A stretch of 64,000 nucleotides of DNA from Kitasatospora sp. NBC_01266 (GTDB lineage Bacteria > Actinomycetota > Actinomycetes > Streptomycetales > Streptomycetaceae), in contig NZ_CP108458.1 in assembly GCF_036242395.1 (NCBI RefSeq), positions 868,001 to 932,000 on the forward strand. Direction: 5' to 3'. A model generated the notes under the pieces. That model worked only from the letters and a program-made list of their open reading frames with translations. It was not told where the DNA came from and did no database searches. Positions 53,793-64,000 of the stretch are shown in pieces; within the stretch, counting starts at the first letter, position 1, and each line of letters opens with the position of its first letter. The position numbers were made by a program, and so were the translations under genes.

Positions 53793-56585
53793 CTACCCGA
53801 GGTCCGGCAGCTCCCCGAAGTCCGGCAACTGTCCGATCCCCGAACCCGGTTCGCCGCCCAGCAGCTGCTCGGCCCAGATCACCTTGCCGGTCGCGGTGTG
53901 CCGGGTGCCCCAGCGCTCGGCGAACTGGGCGACCAGGAAGAGCCCGCGCCCGCCCTCGTCCATGCTGGCGGCGTAGCGCAGGTGCGGCGAGGTGCTGCTG
54001 CTGTCGGACACCTCGCAGATCAGCGTGCGGTCGCACAGCAGCCGCACCTGGATCGGCTCGGTCGCATAGCGGATCGCGTTGGTGACCAGCTCGCTCAGGA
54101 TCAGCTCGGTCACGAACGCCAGCTCCTCCAGCCCCCAGCGGGCCAGTTGCCGGCTGACCGCCGCGCGGACCTCGCCCACCGCCGCACCGTCCGCCGGCAC
54201 CTCCCACTGCGCGACCTGATCACTCGTCAGCACCCGGGTGCGGGCGACCAGCAGGGCCACGTCGTCCACCGGGCGGGCGGGCAGCAGTGCGGCCAGCACC
54301 GCCTCGCAGGTCTCCTCCGGCGCCCGCCCGGCCTGCCGCAGCGCGCCGGCCAGCCGGTCGAGGCCCTCGTCGATGTCCCGCTCCCGGTCCTCCACCAGCC
54401 CGTCGGTGTAGAGCACCAGCGTGCTGCCCGCCGGCAGCCGCAACTCGGCCGCCGAGAACGGCAGTCCGCCCAGCCCCAGCGGCGGTCCGGCGGGCACCTC
54501 GGGGTACTCCACCGTGCCGTCCGGGTGGACCAGCGCGGGCGGCGGATGACCCGCCCGGGCCATCGTGCAGAGCCGCGAGACCGGGTCGTAGATCGCGTAG
54601 AGGCAACTGGCCCCGGTGACCACGTCGCTGTCCGCGCCGGCCGTCTGGTCCTGGTCCAGCTGGTTGACCAACTCGTCGAGATGCCCGAGCAGTTCGTCCG
54701 GCGGCAGGTCGAGACCGGAGAAGTTGAGCACCGCGGTGCGCAGCCGGCCCATGGTCGCGGCGGCGTGCAGGCCGTGGCCGACCACGTCGCCCACCACCAG
54801 CGCGACCCGGGCACCCGGCAGCGGGATGACGTCGAACCAGTCGCCGCTCACGTCCGCCTGGGCCGGCAGGTAGCGGTAGGCGACATCCAGGGCGTTCTGC
54901 TCGGGCAGTCCGTGCGGCAGCAGGCTGCGCTGCAGGGTCACGGCCATGGCGTGCTCGCGGGTGTAGCGGCGCGCGTTGTCGATGCTCAGCGCCACCCGGG
55001 CGACGATCTCCTCGGCGAGCGACTGGTCGTCCTCGTCGAAGGGTGCCGTCCCCTCGGCCCGCCAGAACTTGGCGAGCCCCAGCAGCACCCCGCGGGCCCG
55101 CAGCGGGACCCTGACCACCGAGTGGACGCCGAAGTCCAGCAGCGCTCCGGCCCGCTCCGGGTCCTGGGTCAGCCAGTCGGTGGACGAGCGCAGATCGGGG
55201 TCGCGCACCGCGTGCCCGCTGTCCAGGCTCCAGGCCTGCGGGGTGGCGGGCCGGATCACGATCACCTCGCCCACCGGGTAGAACGGCGAATCGTCCCGCA
55301 CGCCGCTGACCGCCACCCGGCGCATCGGCACCGAGCTGCCACCGGGCGGCTCCGCCCCGTTCAGCACCGGATCCGCCAGGTCGACGGTGACGTAGTCGGC
55401 GAACCGCGGGACGACGAAGTCCGCCAGCTCCTGCGCCGTCCGGGTGATATCCAGGCTGGTGCCGATGGCCACGGTGGCGTCGTAGAGCAGCTTGAGCCGC
55501 CGGCGGGCCGCCTCCGCCTTGTCCGAGAGCGCGTGCAGCTCGGTGGAGTCGCGCAGCGTCGCCACGCTGCCGGGCGGCCCGCCGACCCGGTCGGTGAGCC
55601 GGGTGTTCACCACCAGCAGCCGCTCACCGGTGAGCAGCACCGCGTCGTTGATCGGCTCCCCGGAGACCAGTTGCTCGGCCGCCCGCTGGTCCAGGCCCAG
55701 CTCGGTGACCAGCCGCCCCTCGGCGTCCGGCGCCAGGTCGAGCAGCCGGCGCGCCTCGTCGTTGGCCAGCAGCAGCCGCCCGTCGCCCCCGATGACCAGC
55801 ACGCCCTCGCGCACCGCGTGCAGCACCGCGTCGTGGTGCTCGTACATCCGCGTCATCTCGGCCGGCCCGAGGCCGCGCGTCTGGTGCAGCAGACGCCGGC
55901 TGGCCAGCGCGCTGCCCGCGGTCGCCAGCACCAGCGCCCCGGCCGCGGTACCGAGCACCAGGGGCAGCTGGCGTTCCACGACCCCGCTCACGTGGCTGAT
56001 GGTGATCCCGGCGGAGACCAGTCCGACCACCTTGCCGTTGCTGTCGTGGACCGGGACCACGGCCTGCACCAGCGGCCCCAGGGTCCCGTTGAGCTGCTGG
56101 ACGACCACCTGGCCCTGCAGGGCCGGCTGGTAGATGCCGACGAACTTGTGCCCGATCCGGGCCGGATCGGGATGGGTGTAGCGGATGCCGTCGGTGTTGA
56201 GCACCACGATGAAGTCCACCCGGGCGGCCTGCTGGGCCGCCACGGCCTTCGGCTGCAGGATCGCGGTCGGGTCGGGGGACTCCAGCGCGGCCACGATCCC
56301 GGGCGAGTTCGCGAAGGTCTGGGCGACGGCCACCGAGCGGTTGCGGGCCTCCTGGGTGGCGTCGCGCTGCGACTCCAGCACCAGCGCCAGCACCGCCGCC
56401 AGCACCAGCAGCAGCACCACGACCACCTGCAGCGCGAACACCTGCCCGGCCACGCTGCGGATACCCCGACTGAACCGCGGCCGCCGGTTCGCGGACCCTT
56501 GATCCGCAGCGGGCGGCTCACGCCGATTCCCCCCGGATCGGCCGGTGAACGGGGCGGTCGAGGATCTGACCGGCAGCCGGGCCAT
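53793..56585 (-). CDS. SpoIIE-type sensor phosphatase (Cache-PAS-GAF-PP2C-HATPase)
   Basis: 930 aa. Membrane helices near 47-70 and 205-230 bracket an extracellular Cache-like sensor ([33 protein letters not shown]), as in DcuS/CitA sensors. Then PAS (~245-345), GAF (~365-535), a SpoIIE/RsbU PP2C phosphatase (~550-770: [39 protein letters not shown]) and an RsbW-like HATPase (~790-905: [27 protein letters not shown]). The protein combines an anti-sigma-kinase domain with the opposing phosphatase, a common streptomycete design for stress-sigma control. It probably senses a small carboxylate or redox cue outside the cell. Confidence 0.92.
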   Translation of the reverse strand: MARLPVRSSTAPFTGRSGGNRREPPAADQGSANRRPRFSRGIRSVAGQVFALQVVVVLLLVLAAVLALVLESQRDATQEARNRSVAVAQTFANSPGIVAALESPDPTAILQPKAVAAQQAARVDFIVVLNTDGIRYTHPDPARIGHKFVGIYQPALQGQVVVQQLNGTLGPLVQAVVPVHDSNGKVVGLVSAGITISHVSGVVERQLPLVLGTAAGALVLATAGSALASRRLLHQTRGLGPAEMTRMYEHHDAVLHAVREGVLVIGGDGRLLLANDEARRLLDLAPDAEGRLVTELGLDQRAAEQLVSGEPINDAVLLTGERLLVVNTRLTDRVGGPPGSVATLRDSTELHALSDKAEAARRRLKLLYDATVAIGTSLDITRTAQELADFVVPRFADYVTVDLADPVLNGAEPPGGSSVPMRRVAVSGVRDDSPFYPVGEVIVIRPATPQAWSLDSGHAVRDPDLRSSTDWLTQDPERAGALLDFGVHSVVRVPLRARGVLLGLAKFWRAEGTAPFDEDDQSLAEEIVARVALSIDNARRYTREHAMAVTLQRSLLPHGLPEQNALDVAYRYLPAQADVSGDWFDVIPLPGARVALVVGDVVGHGLHAAATMGRLRTAVLNFSGLDLPPDELLGHLDELVNQLDQDQTAGADSDVVTGASCLYAIYDPVSRLCTMARAGHPPPALVHPDGTVEYPEVPAGPPLGLGGLPFSAAELRLPAGSTLVLYTDGLVEDRERDIDEGLDRLAGALRQAGRAPEETCEAVLAALLPARPVDDVALLVARTRVLTSDQVAQWEVPADGAAVGEVRAAVSRQLARWGLEELAFVTELILSELVTNAIRYATEPIQVRLLCDRTLICEVSDSSSTSPHLRYAASMDEGGRGLFLVAQFAERWGTRHTATGKVIWAEQLLGGEPGSGIGQLPDFGELPDLG

Positions 56586-56710
56586 GCCCTTTGTCTACCC
56601 CCGATCGGCCCCGCCAGGCCACCGGGCGGCCGATGAGACCACTCCGTCCGGTGACGAGCCGCCCGGCGGCCGGGCTCCGAATGTCAGTGCGGTTCGAGAC
56701 GATGGTCGAC

Positions 56711-58774
56711 ATGAAGGACACCGCCGCTCTGGCCACCCCCACCGCCTACGCCGAGGCCGTCAGCACCGCCGTCCAGGCCGCCGCGGCGTACTACGCCGAC
56801 GGCACCACACCACTGGGCGACGACGAGTACGACGCCCTGGTCCGCGCCATCGAGGCCTACGAGGACGCCCATCCGGGCGAGGTGCTGCCCGGCTCCCCCA
56901 CCGGCAAGGTCGCCGGGGGCGCGGCGGTCGGCGATGTCCCCCATTCGGTGGCGATGCTCTCGCTCGACAACGTCTTCTCCGCCGAGGAGCTGGCCGGCTG
57001 GGCCGCCGGCCTGGAGCGCCGGCTGGGCCGTCCGGTGGCCGGCTGGTGCGTGGAGCCCAAGCTGGACGGCCTGGCCGTGGCCGCCCGCTACCGGGCCGGT
57101 CGCCTGGTCCAGCTGCTGACCCGTGGCAACGGCCTGGCCGGTGAGGACATCACGCACGCCGCGGACGCCGTCCTCGGCCTGCCCGCCGCCCTGGCCCAGC
57201 CGCTCGACCTCGAGCTGCGCGGCGAGGTGCTGCTCACCCAGCGGCAGTTCGAGCACGCGAACGCGGTGCGGACCGAGCACGGCGCCACGCCCTTCGCCCA
57301 CCCGCGCAGCGGAGCCGCCGGCACCCTGCGCGCCAAGGACCGCCCCTACCGGATCGAGCTCACCTTCTTCGCCTACGGAGCCGTGGGCCTGGCCCCGCTC
57401 GGCCTGGACACCCTCGGCCACGCCGCGCTGCTCACCCACCTGGCGGATCTCGGGGCCAACACCGCCGCGACCACCGCCGCCCACCCGCTGCACTGCGCCA
57501 CCCTGGCGGAGGTCCAGCAGCGGGTCGAGGAGATCGCCGCGCTCCGCGCCGAGCTGCCGTTCGGCATCGACGGCGTGGTGGTCAAGGCGGACGCCGCCGC
57601 CGACCAGCAGCAGGCCGGCGCCGGCTCCCGCGCGCCGCGCTGGGCGGTCGCCCGCAAACTCTCGGCCCAGCACAAGGTCACCAGGCTGCTCGCCGTGGAG
57701 TGGAACGTCGGACGCACCGGCGTGATCGCCCCGCGCGGCGTGCTGGAGCCGGTGGTGATCGACGGCGTCACCGTCAGCTACGCGACCCTGCACAACCCGG
57801 CCGACATCGAGCGGCGCGGCCTGCTCCTCGGCGACCAGGTCTTCGTCCACCGGGCCGGCGACGTGATCCCCCGGGTGGAGGCCCCGCTGGTCGAGGAACG
57901 CACCGGCGCCGAGACGCCGATCGCCTTCCCCCAGGTGTGCCCCCGCTGCGGCGACGCGATCGACCGTTCGGAGCAGCGCTGGCGCTGCGTGCGCGGCCGT
58001 TCCTGCCAGGCGGTCGCCTCCATCCGGTACGCCGCCGGGCGCGACCAGCTGGACATCGAAGGCCTCGGCGGCACCCGGGCCGTCCAGCTGGTCGACTCCG
58101 GCCTGGTGCGTGACCTCGCCGACCTGTTCACCCTCACCAAGGCCCAGCTGCTCACCCTGGAGCGGATGGGCGACACCAGCGCCGACAACCTGATCGCCGC
58201 CCTGGAGACGGCCCGGCGCCAGCCCCTGCACCGGGTGTTCTGCGCGCTCGGCGTGCGCGGCACCGGCCGCACCATGTCCCGCCGGATCGCCGCGCACTTC
58301 GGCAGCATGGCCGCGATCCGGGCCGCCGACGCCCAGACGCTGGCCCAGGTCGACGGCATCGGGCCGGAGCGGGCTCAGCTGATCGTCAGCGAGCTCACCG
58401 AGCTGGCCCCGGTGCTGGACCGGCTGATCGCGCAGCAGGTCGGCACGGCCGTCACCGAGCCCACCGGGCCGACCGCCACCGCCACCGCCACCGGGTCGGA
58501 CGCCGAGTCGGCCGGCCCACTGGCGGGCCAGGCCGTGGTGGTCACCGGCAGCATGACCGGCGCGCTGGGCGAGCTGTCCCGCACCGAGATGAACGAGCTG
58601 ATCGAGCGGGCCGGCGGCAAGGCCTCCTCCTCGGTCAGCAAGCGCACCACCCTGCTGGTCGCCGGCGAGAAGGCCGGTTCCAAGCGGGCCAAGGCCGAGG
58701 AGCTGGGCATCCGGATCGTCACCCCGGCGCAGTTCGCCGAGCTGGTCGCCGACCAGCTCGCCCATCAGGGTTGA
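56711..58774 (+). CDS. ligA: NAD+-dependent DNA ligase (LigA-type, divergent paralogue)
   Basis: 687 aa from the ATG at 56711; an ATG 9 nt upstream is equally possible and neither has a good ribosome site. Nicotinamide-binding Ia region [19 protein letters not shown], adenylation lysine in [10 protein letters not shown] (K117), [15 protein letters not shown] fold, zinc finger with CPRC, RWRC and RSCQ, HhH repeats, C-terminal BRCT (VVVTGSMTG to the end). All domains are present. The sequence differs much from the housekeeping actinobacterial LigA (KLDG instead of KVDG, shorter zinc-region spacing), so this is likely a second ligase. Confidence 0.9.
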   Translation: MKDTAALATPTAYAEAVSTAVQAAAAYYADGTTPLGDDEYDALVRAIEAYEDAHPGEVLPGSPTGKVAGGAAVGDVPHSVAMLSLDNVFSAEELAGWAAGLERRLGRPVAGWCVEPKLDGLAVAARYRAGRLVQLLTRGNGLAGEDITHAADAVLGLPAALAQPLDLELRGEVLLTQRQFEHANAVRTEHGATPFAHPRSGAAGTLRAKDRPYRIELTFFAYGAVGLAPLGLDTLGHAALLTHLADLGANTAATTAAHPLHCATLAEVQQRVEEIAALRAELPFGIDGVVVKADAAADQQQAGAGSRAPRWAVARKLSAQHKVTRLLAVEWNVGRTGVIAPRGVLEPVVIDGVTVSYATLHNPADIERRGLLLGDQVFVHRAGDVIPRVEAPLVEERTGAETPIAFPQVCPRCGDAIDRSEQRWRCVRGRSCQAVASIRYAAGRDQLDIEGLGGTRAVQLVDSGLVRDLADLFTLTKAQLLTLERMGDTSADNLIAALETARRQPLHRVFCALGVRGTGRTMSRRIAAHFGSMAAIRAADAQTLAQVDGIGPERAQLIVSELTELAPVLDRLIAQQVGTAVTEPTGPTATATATGSDAESAGPLAGQAVVVTGSMTGALGELSRTEMNELIERAGGKASSSVSKRTTLLVAGEKAGSKRAKAEELGIRIVTPAQFAELVADQLAHQG

Positions 58775-58854
58775 AAGGCGGAGAAATGAGCATAAAAGGT
58801 CCAACAGGGGGCGGGTGACAGGCACCGCAGCATCAACCTCGACGGAGGCCGCCG

Positions 58855-60345
<1,491 letters not shown>

Positions 60346-60355
60346 CGGCCGGCGC

Positions 60356-61258
60356 TCACTGCAAGGTGACGATCCGGTGCATACCGAGGTCGGTGTGCGA
60401 GAACCCGAGCAGCTCGTCGGGCACCGTGTCGAGCAGCGCGTAGCTGCCCGGCTGCAGGCCGTGGGCCTGGATCGAGGCGCTGTGGTCCGGCGACAGGACG
60501 CCGAGGCCGGTGGCCGGGCCGGTGAACGGGGACTTCGGCTGGTGGCCGGCGGCGGTCCCCGCGAAGTAGATCCGCAGGTCGTCCTCGGTGGTGCCGGGGA
60601 CGACCGGCCGCAGCTGCAGCTCGTGGAGTTCGGCGGACTCGTTGTGCACCAGATAGGCCAGGTGCGCGTGGTCCACGTCCTCGGTCTGGAACCGGGGGCC
60701 GTTCGACTCGTCCCGTTCGATCACCATGCCGTCATCGAAGCGGGCCTGGTTGGCGCTCTGCCCGTTGGTGCCGACCAGGTCCAGCCGCTTCATCACCGGG
60801 TGGGCCGGGTCCGCCTGGAAGGCCGTCAGGTCCAGCAGGTAGACCGGGCCCGGCGCGATCTCCTCGGTGAACTGCTCGTGCACGTCCTTGGTGACCAGCG
60901 CGCCGCCCAGCGCCTCGGCCTCGCCGCGGACCGCCCGGATCCCGGCCGCCGCGGTGGGCCGGTCCTGGCCGAAGGAGCCGGCCAGGTCGTGCAGCACCTG
61001 GTCGATGGTGACGCCGTCGTGCGGGCGCAGCAGCTGGAGCTGGCGCCCGGCCGGGTCGTCGGTGGCGACCCGGAAGCTGACCAGACCGCCCTTCTGGCTG
61101 TCCGGCGCCTGGATTCCGGCGGAGTTGAAACTCACCTCGATCGGGTGGTCCTCGGGCGAGGCCGCGTGGGCCTGGCACGTTCCGCCGACCGCCGCGGTCA
61201 GCGTGACGGCGGTGACCGCCACCGCCCTGGTGGCACGGCTCAGCAACTGCTTCGACAT
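60356..61258 (-). CDS. Secreted protein of unknown function
   Basis: 300 aa from the ATG at 61258 (GAGAGGA upstream). Signal peptide to ~36 (CQAHAASPED). The mature part has alternating beta strands, with no motif I recognise. Segments such as GGLVSFRVATDDP, VYLLDLTAF, DHAHLAYLVHN and GSYALLDTVPDELLG suggest two beta-sandwich domains. Similar exported proteins occur in streptomycetes without a known role. Its end lies 10 bp from the end of gltD. Confidence 0.72.
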   Translation of the reverse strand: MSKQLLSRATRAVAVTAVTLTAAVGGTCQAHAASPEDHPIEVSFNSAGIQAPDSQKGGLVSFRVATDDPAGRQLQLLRPHDGVTIDQVLHDLAGSFGQDRPTAAAGIRAVRGEAEALGGALVTKDVHEQFTEEIAPGPVYLLDLTAFQADPAHPVMKRLDLVGTNGQSANQARFDDGMVIERDESNGPRFQTEDVDHAHLAYLVHNESAELHELQLRPVVPGTTEDDLRIYFAGTAAGHQPKSPFTGPATGLGVLSPDHSASIQAHGLQPGSYALLDTVPDELLGFSHTDLGMHRIVTLQ

Positions 61259-61527
61259 CGGAGTCCTCTCGACGCGTGGGTGGTGCACGATCGATCCCCT
61301 GCCGGGTCGCCGCTCCAGCGGCTGCGACGCAGAGATGAACCGATCGGCCTACCGGAGCACCGGTGCGCAGCGTGAGCACGAGTGGCGCGCGGTGATGAGC
61401 GCCCATAGCTTCGGGTCAACGGACACGCGCAGCCGGGCATCGAGCGCGGCGTCGCCGGCGGACTGCGACCCGGTCCCCGCCGCTGAGCACGGAGACTCCT
61501 TGCCAGGGTCCTGGAAAGCAGGAACTC
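61259..61527. other. Divergent intergenic region
   Basis: 270 bp between two genes for secreted proteins read outward. It must hold both promoters, but no convincing -35/-10 pair or repeat was seen, only a short CCAGG-GT-CCTGG palindrome near 61503-61515, just before the right-hand gene. Confidence 0.35.
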
Positions 61528-62616
61528 ATGCTCACACGACTGCCCACCCGGCGGGCACGCCAGCTGGCCGGCGCCGCCGTCGGCCTCCTCCTCGGCCTGG
61601 GCAGCGCGTCACCCGCGCACGCGGCGACCGGCCGCACCGTCCACCTGGTCCACCCGGGCGAGTCGATCCAGCAGGCCGTCGACAGCGCGCGGCCCGGGGA
61701 CACCGTCCTGGTCCTCCCCGGCAGCTACCACGAGAGCGTGCAGCTCACCGCCTCGGAGGTGACCCTGCGCGGTTCGGGCCACCAGACCGTGCTCAGCCCC
61801 GCCCCCAGCACCGCCGACCGTCCCGCCAACGCGTGCGCGCAGGCGGGCGCCGGCATCTGCGTCACCGGATCGGCGGACCGTCCGGCCACCGGTGACCGCG
61901 TCGAGTCGCTCACCGTCTCCGGCTTCACGCAGAACGGGATCTCCGCCTCGCAGACCGACCGGCTGACGGTGCGCCACGTGCTCGCCGAACGCAACGGCGT
62001 GGAGGGCATCAGCCAGGAGAAGTCCACCCGGGGCTCCTTCAAGGACAACGTGTCCAGGGACAACGGCGAGGCTGGCATCTTCCTGGCGAACATCGCGGAC
62101 GGCAAGGGCGGCGCGATCGACACCGGGGGCACGGTGATCAGCGACAACCAGCTCTCCGGCAACCGGATGGGCGTGGTGGTCCGCCGGCTGCGCGACCTCA
62201 CCGTCGAGCACAACACGATCACCGGCAACTGCGGCGGCGTCTTCGTGGTGGGCGATGACGACCGGCCGCGCACCGGCGCCCTGAGCGTCACTCACAACCG
62301 GGTGAACGCGAACAACAAGTACTGCCCGCCCAGCGACAAGCTGCCGTACATCCAGGGCACCGGCATCGTGCTGACCGGTGTCGAGTCCACCCGGGTGACC
62401 CACAACGAGGTCGACGGCAACGTCGGCGCCGCGCCCATGTCCGGCGGAATCGTGCTGTTCCTCAGCTACAACGGCGGTCCCAGCGCCGACAACACCATCA
62501 GCGGCAACGTCGCCACGGGCAACGGCCCGGCCGACCTCGCCGACCGGGACGGCGGGCCTGGCAACGCGTTCACCGGGAACCGGTGCCAGGTCTCCCAGCC
62601 CGCGGGTCGGTGCTGA
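61528..62616 (+). CDS. Secreted right-handed beta-helix protein
   Basis: 362 aa. Signal peptide to ~33 (ASPAHAATG). PGESIQQAVDSARPGDTVLV and GSYHESV are the usual start of NosD/pectate-lyase-like parallel beta-helices. Repeated N-x-[IV]-S/TGN turns follow (GFTQNGISAS, ISDNQLSGNRMGVVV, VEHNTITGNCGGVFVV, VTHNEVDGN, NTISGNVATGN). The two cysteines in NRCQVSQPAGRC near the end may cap the helix. Probably binds or cuts a polysaccharide outside the cell. Confidence 0.83.
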   Translation: MLTRLPTRRARQLAGAAVGLLLGLGSASPAHAATGRTVHLVHPGESIQQAVDSARPGDTVLVLPGSYHESVQLTASEVTLRGSGHQTVLSPAPSTADRPANACAQAGAGICVTGSADRPATGDRVESLTVSGFTQNGISASQTDRLTVRHVLAERNGVEGISQEKSTRGSFKDNVSRDNGEAGIFLANIADGKGGAIDTGGTVISDNQLSGNRMGVVVRRLRDLTVEHNTITGNCGGVFVVGDDDRPRTGALSVTHNRVNANNKYCPPSDKLPYIQGTGIVLTGVESTRVTHNEVDGNVGAAPMSGGIVLFLSYNGGPSADNTISGNVATGNGPADLADRDGGPGNAFTGNRCQVSQPAGRC

Positions 62617-62704
62617 GCGGTCGGCAGTCGACTCCCACCGACCGCCGCGCTCTGCCCAGGCCCCCCGAACCCATGACGAGAGATACGAAGAGATTGGCGG
62701 CGCC

Positions 62705-63736
62705 ATGACCACCGCTCCCTCCACCGCCGCACCCGCCGACATGCGGTTGCGCGAACTCGTGTTCGGCGCGGCCTGTGCCGCGGCCGTGCGCGCGGCAGCC
62801 GGCCTGAGGGTCGCGGACGCCCTCGGTGACACCCCTGCCACGGCCGAGGAACTCGCGACGACTCTGGACATCGAGCCGCGGTCGTTGGCAAGACTGCTGC
62901 GGGCGCTGTCCTGCTACGGGATCTTCGCCGAGACCGAGGACGGCCACTACGCCCACACCGAGATGTCCCGGCTGCTGCGCGAGGACGCCCCCAACAGCCT
63001 GCGCTACATCGCCCTGTGGTGCACCGCACCGTGGACCTGGGAGGCCTGGCCGCGCCTGGACGACGCGGTCCGCTCGGGCGAGAGCGTCTTCCCCGGCCTG
63101 TACGGCAAGGAGTTCTTCGACTACCTGCACGACGACGCGACGGACTCGGCCCGGGTCTTCGACAAGGCGATGACCCACTCCAGCCGCCAGTCCGCGCACG
63201 ACATCGCGGCGTTCGTCGACCTGACCGGCGTGACCACCGTCGCCGACATCGGCGGCGGCCAGGGGCACGTGCTCGCCGCCCTGCTGGAGCGCTACCCGCA
63301 GTTGCACGGCACCCTGCTCGACCTGCCCGCGGTGGTGGCCAACGCCGATCCGCGCCTGCGGGAGGACGGCGCGCTCGCCTCGCGGGTCCGGCTGGTGCCG
63401 GGCGACTGCCGCACCGAGGTCCCGATCCAGGCCGATGTGTACATCATCAAGAACATCCTGGAGTGGGACGACGACAGCACCCGCCGTACCCTGCGCAACG
63501 TGGTCAAGGCCGCGCGCCCCGGCGCCCGGGTGCTGGTGATCGAGAACCTGGTCGACGACAGCCCGTCCATGCGCTTCACCACGGCGATGGACCTGCTGCT
63601 GCTGCTCAACGTCGGCGGCGCCAAGCACTCCAAGGACAGCCTGCTGGCGCTGATGGCGGAGGCCGGCCTGGCGATCGGCGCGGTCCAGCCGGTCAACTCC
63701 TACCTGCACGCCTTCGACAGCACGGTCACCGGATAG
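62705..63736 (+). CDS. SAM-dependent O-methyltransferase
   Basis: 343 aa. N-terminal dimerisation/winged-helix part (LRVADALGDTPATAEELA, RLLRALSCYGIF), then a class I methyltransferase: SAM motif VADIGGGQGHVLAALL, LLDLPAVV, GDCRTEVP, YIIKNILEWDD, NLVDDSP. This is the plant-type O-methyltransferase family found in natural-product pathways. No other pathway genes are in view. Its terminator follows at once. Confidence 0.9.
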   Translation: MTTAPSTAAPADMRLRELVFGAACAAAVRAAAGLRVADALGDTPATAEELATTLDIEPRSLARLLRALSCYGIFAETEDGHYAHTEMSRLLREDAPNSLRYIALWCTAPWTWEAWPRLDDAVRSGESVFPGLYGKEFFDYLHDDATDSARVFDKAMTHSSRQSAHDIAAFVDLTGVTTVADIGGGQGHVLAALLERYPQLHGTLLDLPAVVANADPRLREDGALASRVRLVPGDCRTEVPIQADVYIIKNILEWDDDSTRRTLRNVVKAARPGARVLVIENLVDDSPSMRFTTAMDLLLLLNVGGAKHSKDSLLALMAEAGLAIGAVQPVNSYLHAFDSTVTG

Positions 63737-63741
63737 CACGG

Positions 63742-63801
63742 TCACGTGGAGACGGCGGCGCCGGCACCCTGATCGGTGCCGGCGCCGCCGTCTCCACGTG
63801 A
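63742..63801. terminator. Terminator between the methyltransferase and carboxylase genes
   Basis: A perfect 27-bp stem (63742-63768 with 63775-63801) and a 6-nt loop, between convergent genes. Confidence 0.88.
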
Positions 63802-63804
63802 GGC

Positions 63805-64000
63805 TCAACTCACCGCGGCGCGCTCCTCGGTGGCCGCGCGCGCCGCTTCCACCAGGCGGCGCGCCTCCTCGAGCCTGCTGCCGACCAGTCCCGTGGTGTG
63901 CCGGGCGGCCCGGAAGAGCGGGTGTGCGAGCGTCTCCCGCAGGAACCCGAGGGTGGTGCGCACCCCGGCGCCGGCGATCTGGAACTCGCCCAGCGCGCGG
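63805..64000 (-). CDS. C-terminal fragment of a biotin carboxylase-like protein (5' part outside window)
   Basis: The last ~65 codons of a minus-strand gene entering from the right edge. RALGEFQIAGAGVRTTLGFL, ETLAHPLFRAARHTTGLV matches the end of the biotin-carboxylase C domain (the GVxTTxxFL and F..G..T positions) of acyl-CoA carboxylases. An Ala/Glu/Arg-rich helix ends the protein. Partial, so the exact enzyme cannot be named. Confidence 0.7.
   Translation of the reverse strand, partial: RALGEFQIAGAGVRTTLGFLRETLAHPLFRAARHTTGLVGSRLEEARRLVEAARAATEERAAVS

Overview
The window is very GC-rich DNA with dense genes, GTG and TTG starts, AGGAGG-type ribosome binding sites and long GC hairpins as terminators. 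Together with the gene families (duplicated Kdp, SAV_915-like protein, SpoIIE-type phosphatase, Rpf-like and NlpC/P60 exoproteins, Y4yA-type PLP enzyme, a DasR-like operator) this points to a chromosomal segment of a streptomycete (Streptomyces, Kitasatospora or a close relative). No rRNA, tRNA or CRISPR array was seen.

Layout. 1-2.65 kb: a two-gene PLP-enzyme operon on the minus strand, entering from the left edge. 3.0-15.1 kb: two complete Kdp potassium-pump operons in tandem. The first has the usual order kdpF-A-B-C and ends in a KdpD-like protein with no kinase part. The second has the order kdpF-B-C-A and a pump subunit with an altered ion filter. 15.1-19.3 kb: YihY-type membrane protein, HtpG chaperone and a secreted polysaccharide-lyase-like protein.

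19.3-36.8 kb: an accessory island that looks like an NTP-dependent signalling or conflict system. It has a 1280-aa HSP90-like ATPase with repeated winged-helix modules and an RHIM-like N-terminal peptide. Next to it are two proteins that carry the same Gly/Asn-rich amyloid-like peptide: a two-helix membrane protein and a small effector-like protein. Facing them is a minus-strand operon: FnIII-like protein, zinc-ribbon GTPase, GAP1-like protein, membrane GTPase, 42-aa membrane peptide, TerY-like vWA protein, PP2C phosphatase, Ser/Thr kinase. This is the most interesting part of the window.

37.3-47.9 kb: Nudix hydrolase, a MarR regulator facing a DJ-1/aldehyde dehydrogenase fusion, an orphan LanC-like protein with a CCG motif, a GlxA-type regulator, secreted cell-wall proteins, a small exoprotein behind a DasR-like site, an XRE-cupin regulator facing azlCD, and an Rpf-like protein. 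47.9-49.3 kb: an IS701-family insertion sequence with CTAG duplications, which looks decayed. 49.3-64 kb: DHFR-family protein, exported alpha/beta hydrolase, GH27 alpha-galactosidase with two ricin modules, SpoIIE-type sensor phosphatase, divergent NAD+ DNA ligase, orphan GltD, two secreted proteins, an O-methyltransferase, and the tail of a biotin carboxylase running in from the right edge.

Many genes look like ordinary streptomycete accessory functions. The signals that most deserve follow-up are the amyloid-motif island, the divergent second Kdp pump, the kinase-less KdpD, the DJ-1/ALDH fusion with its paired operator, and several regulatory palindromes.
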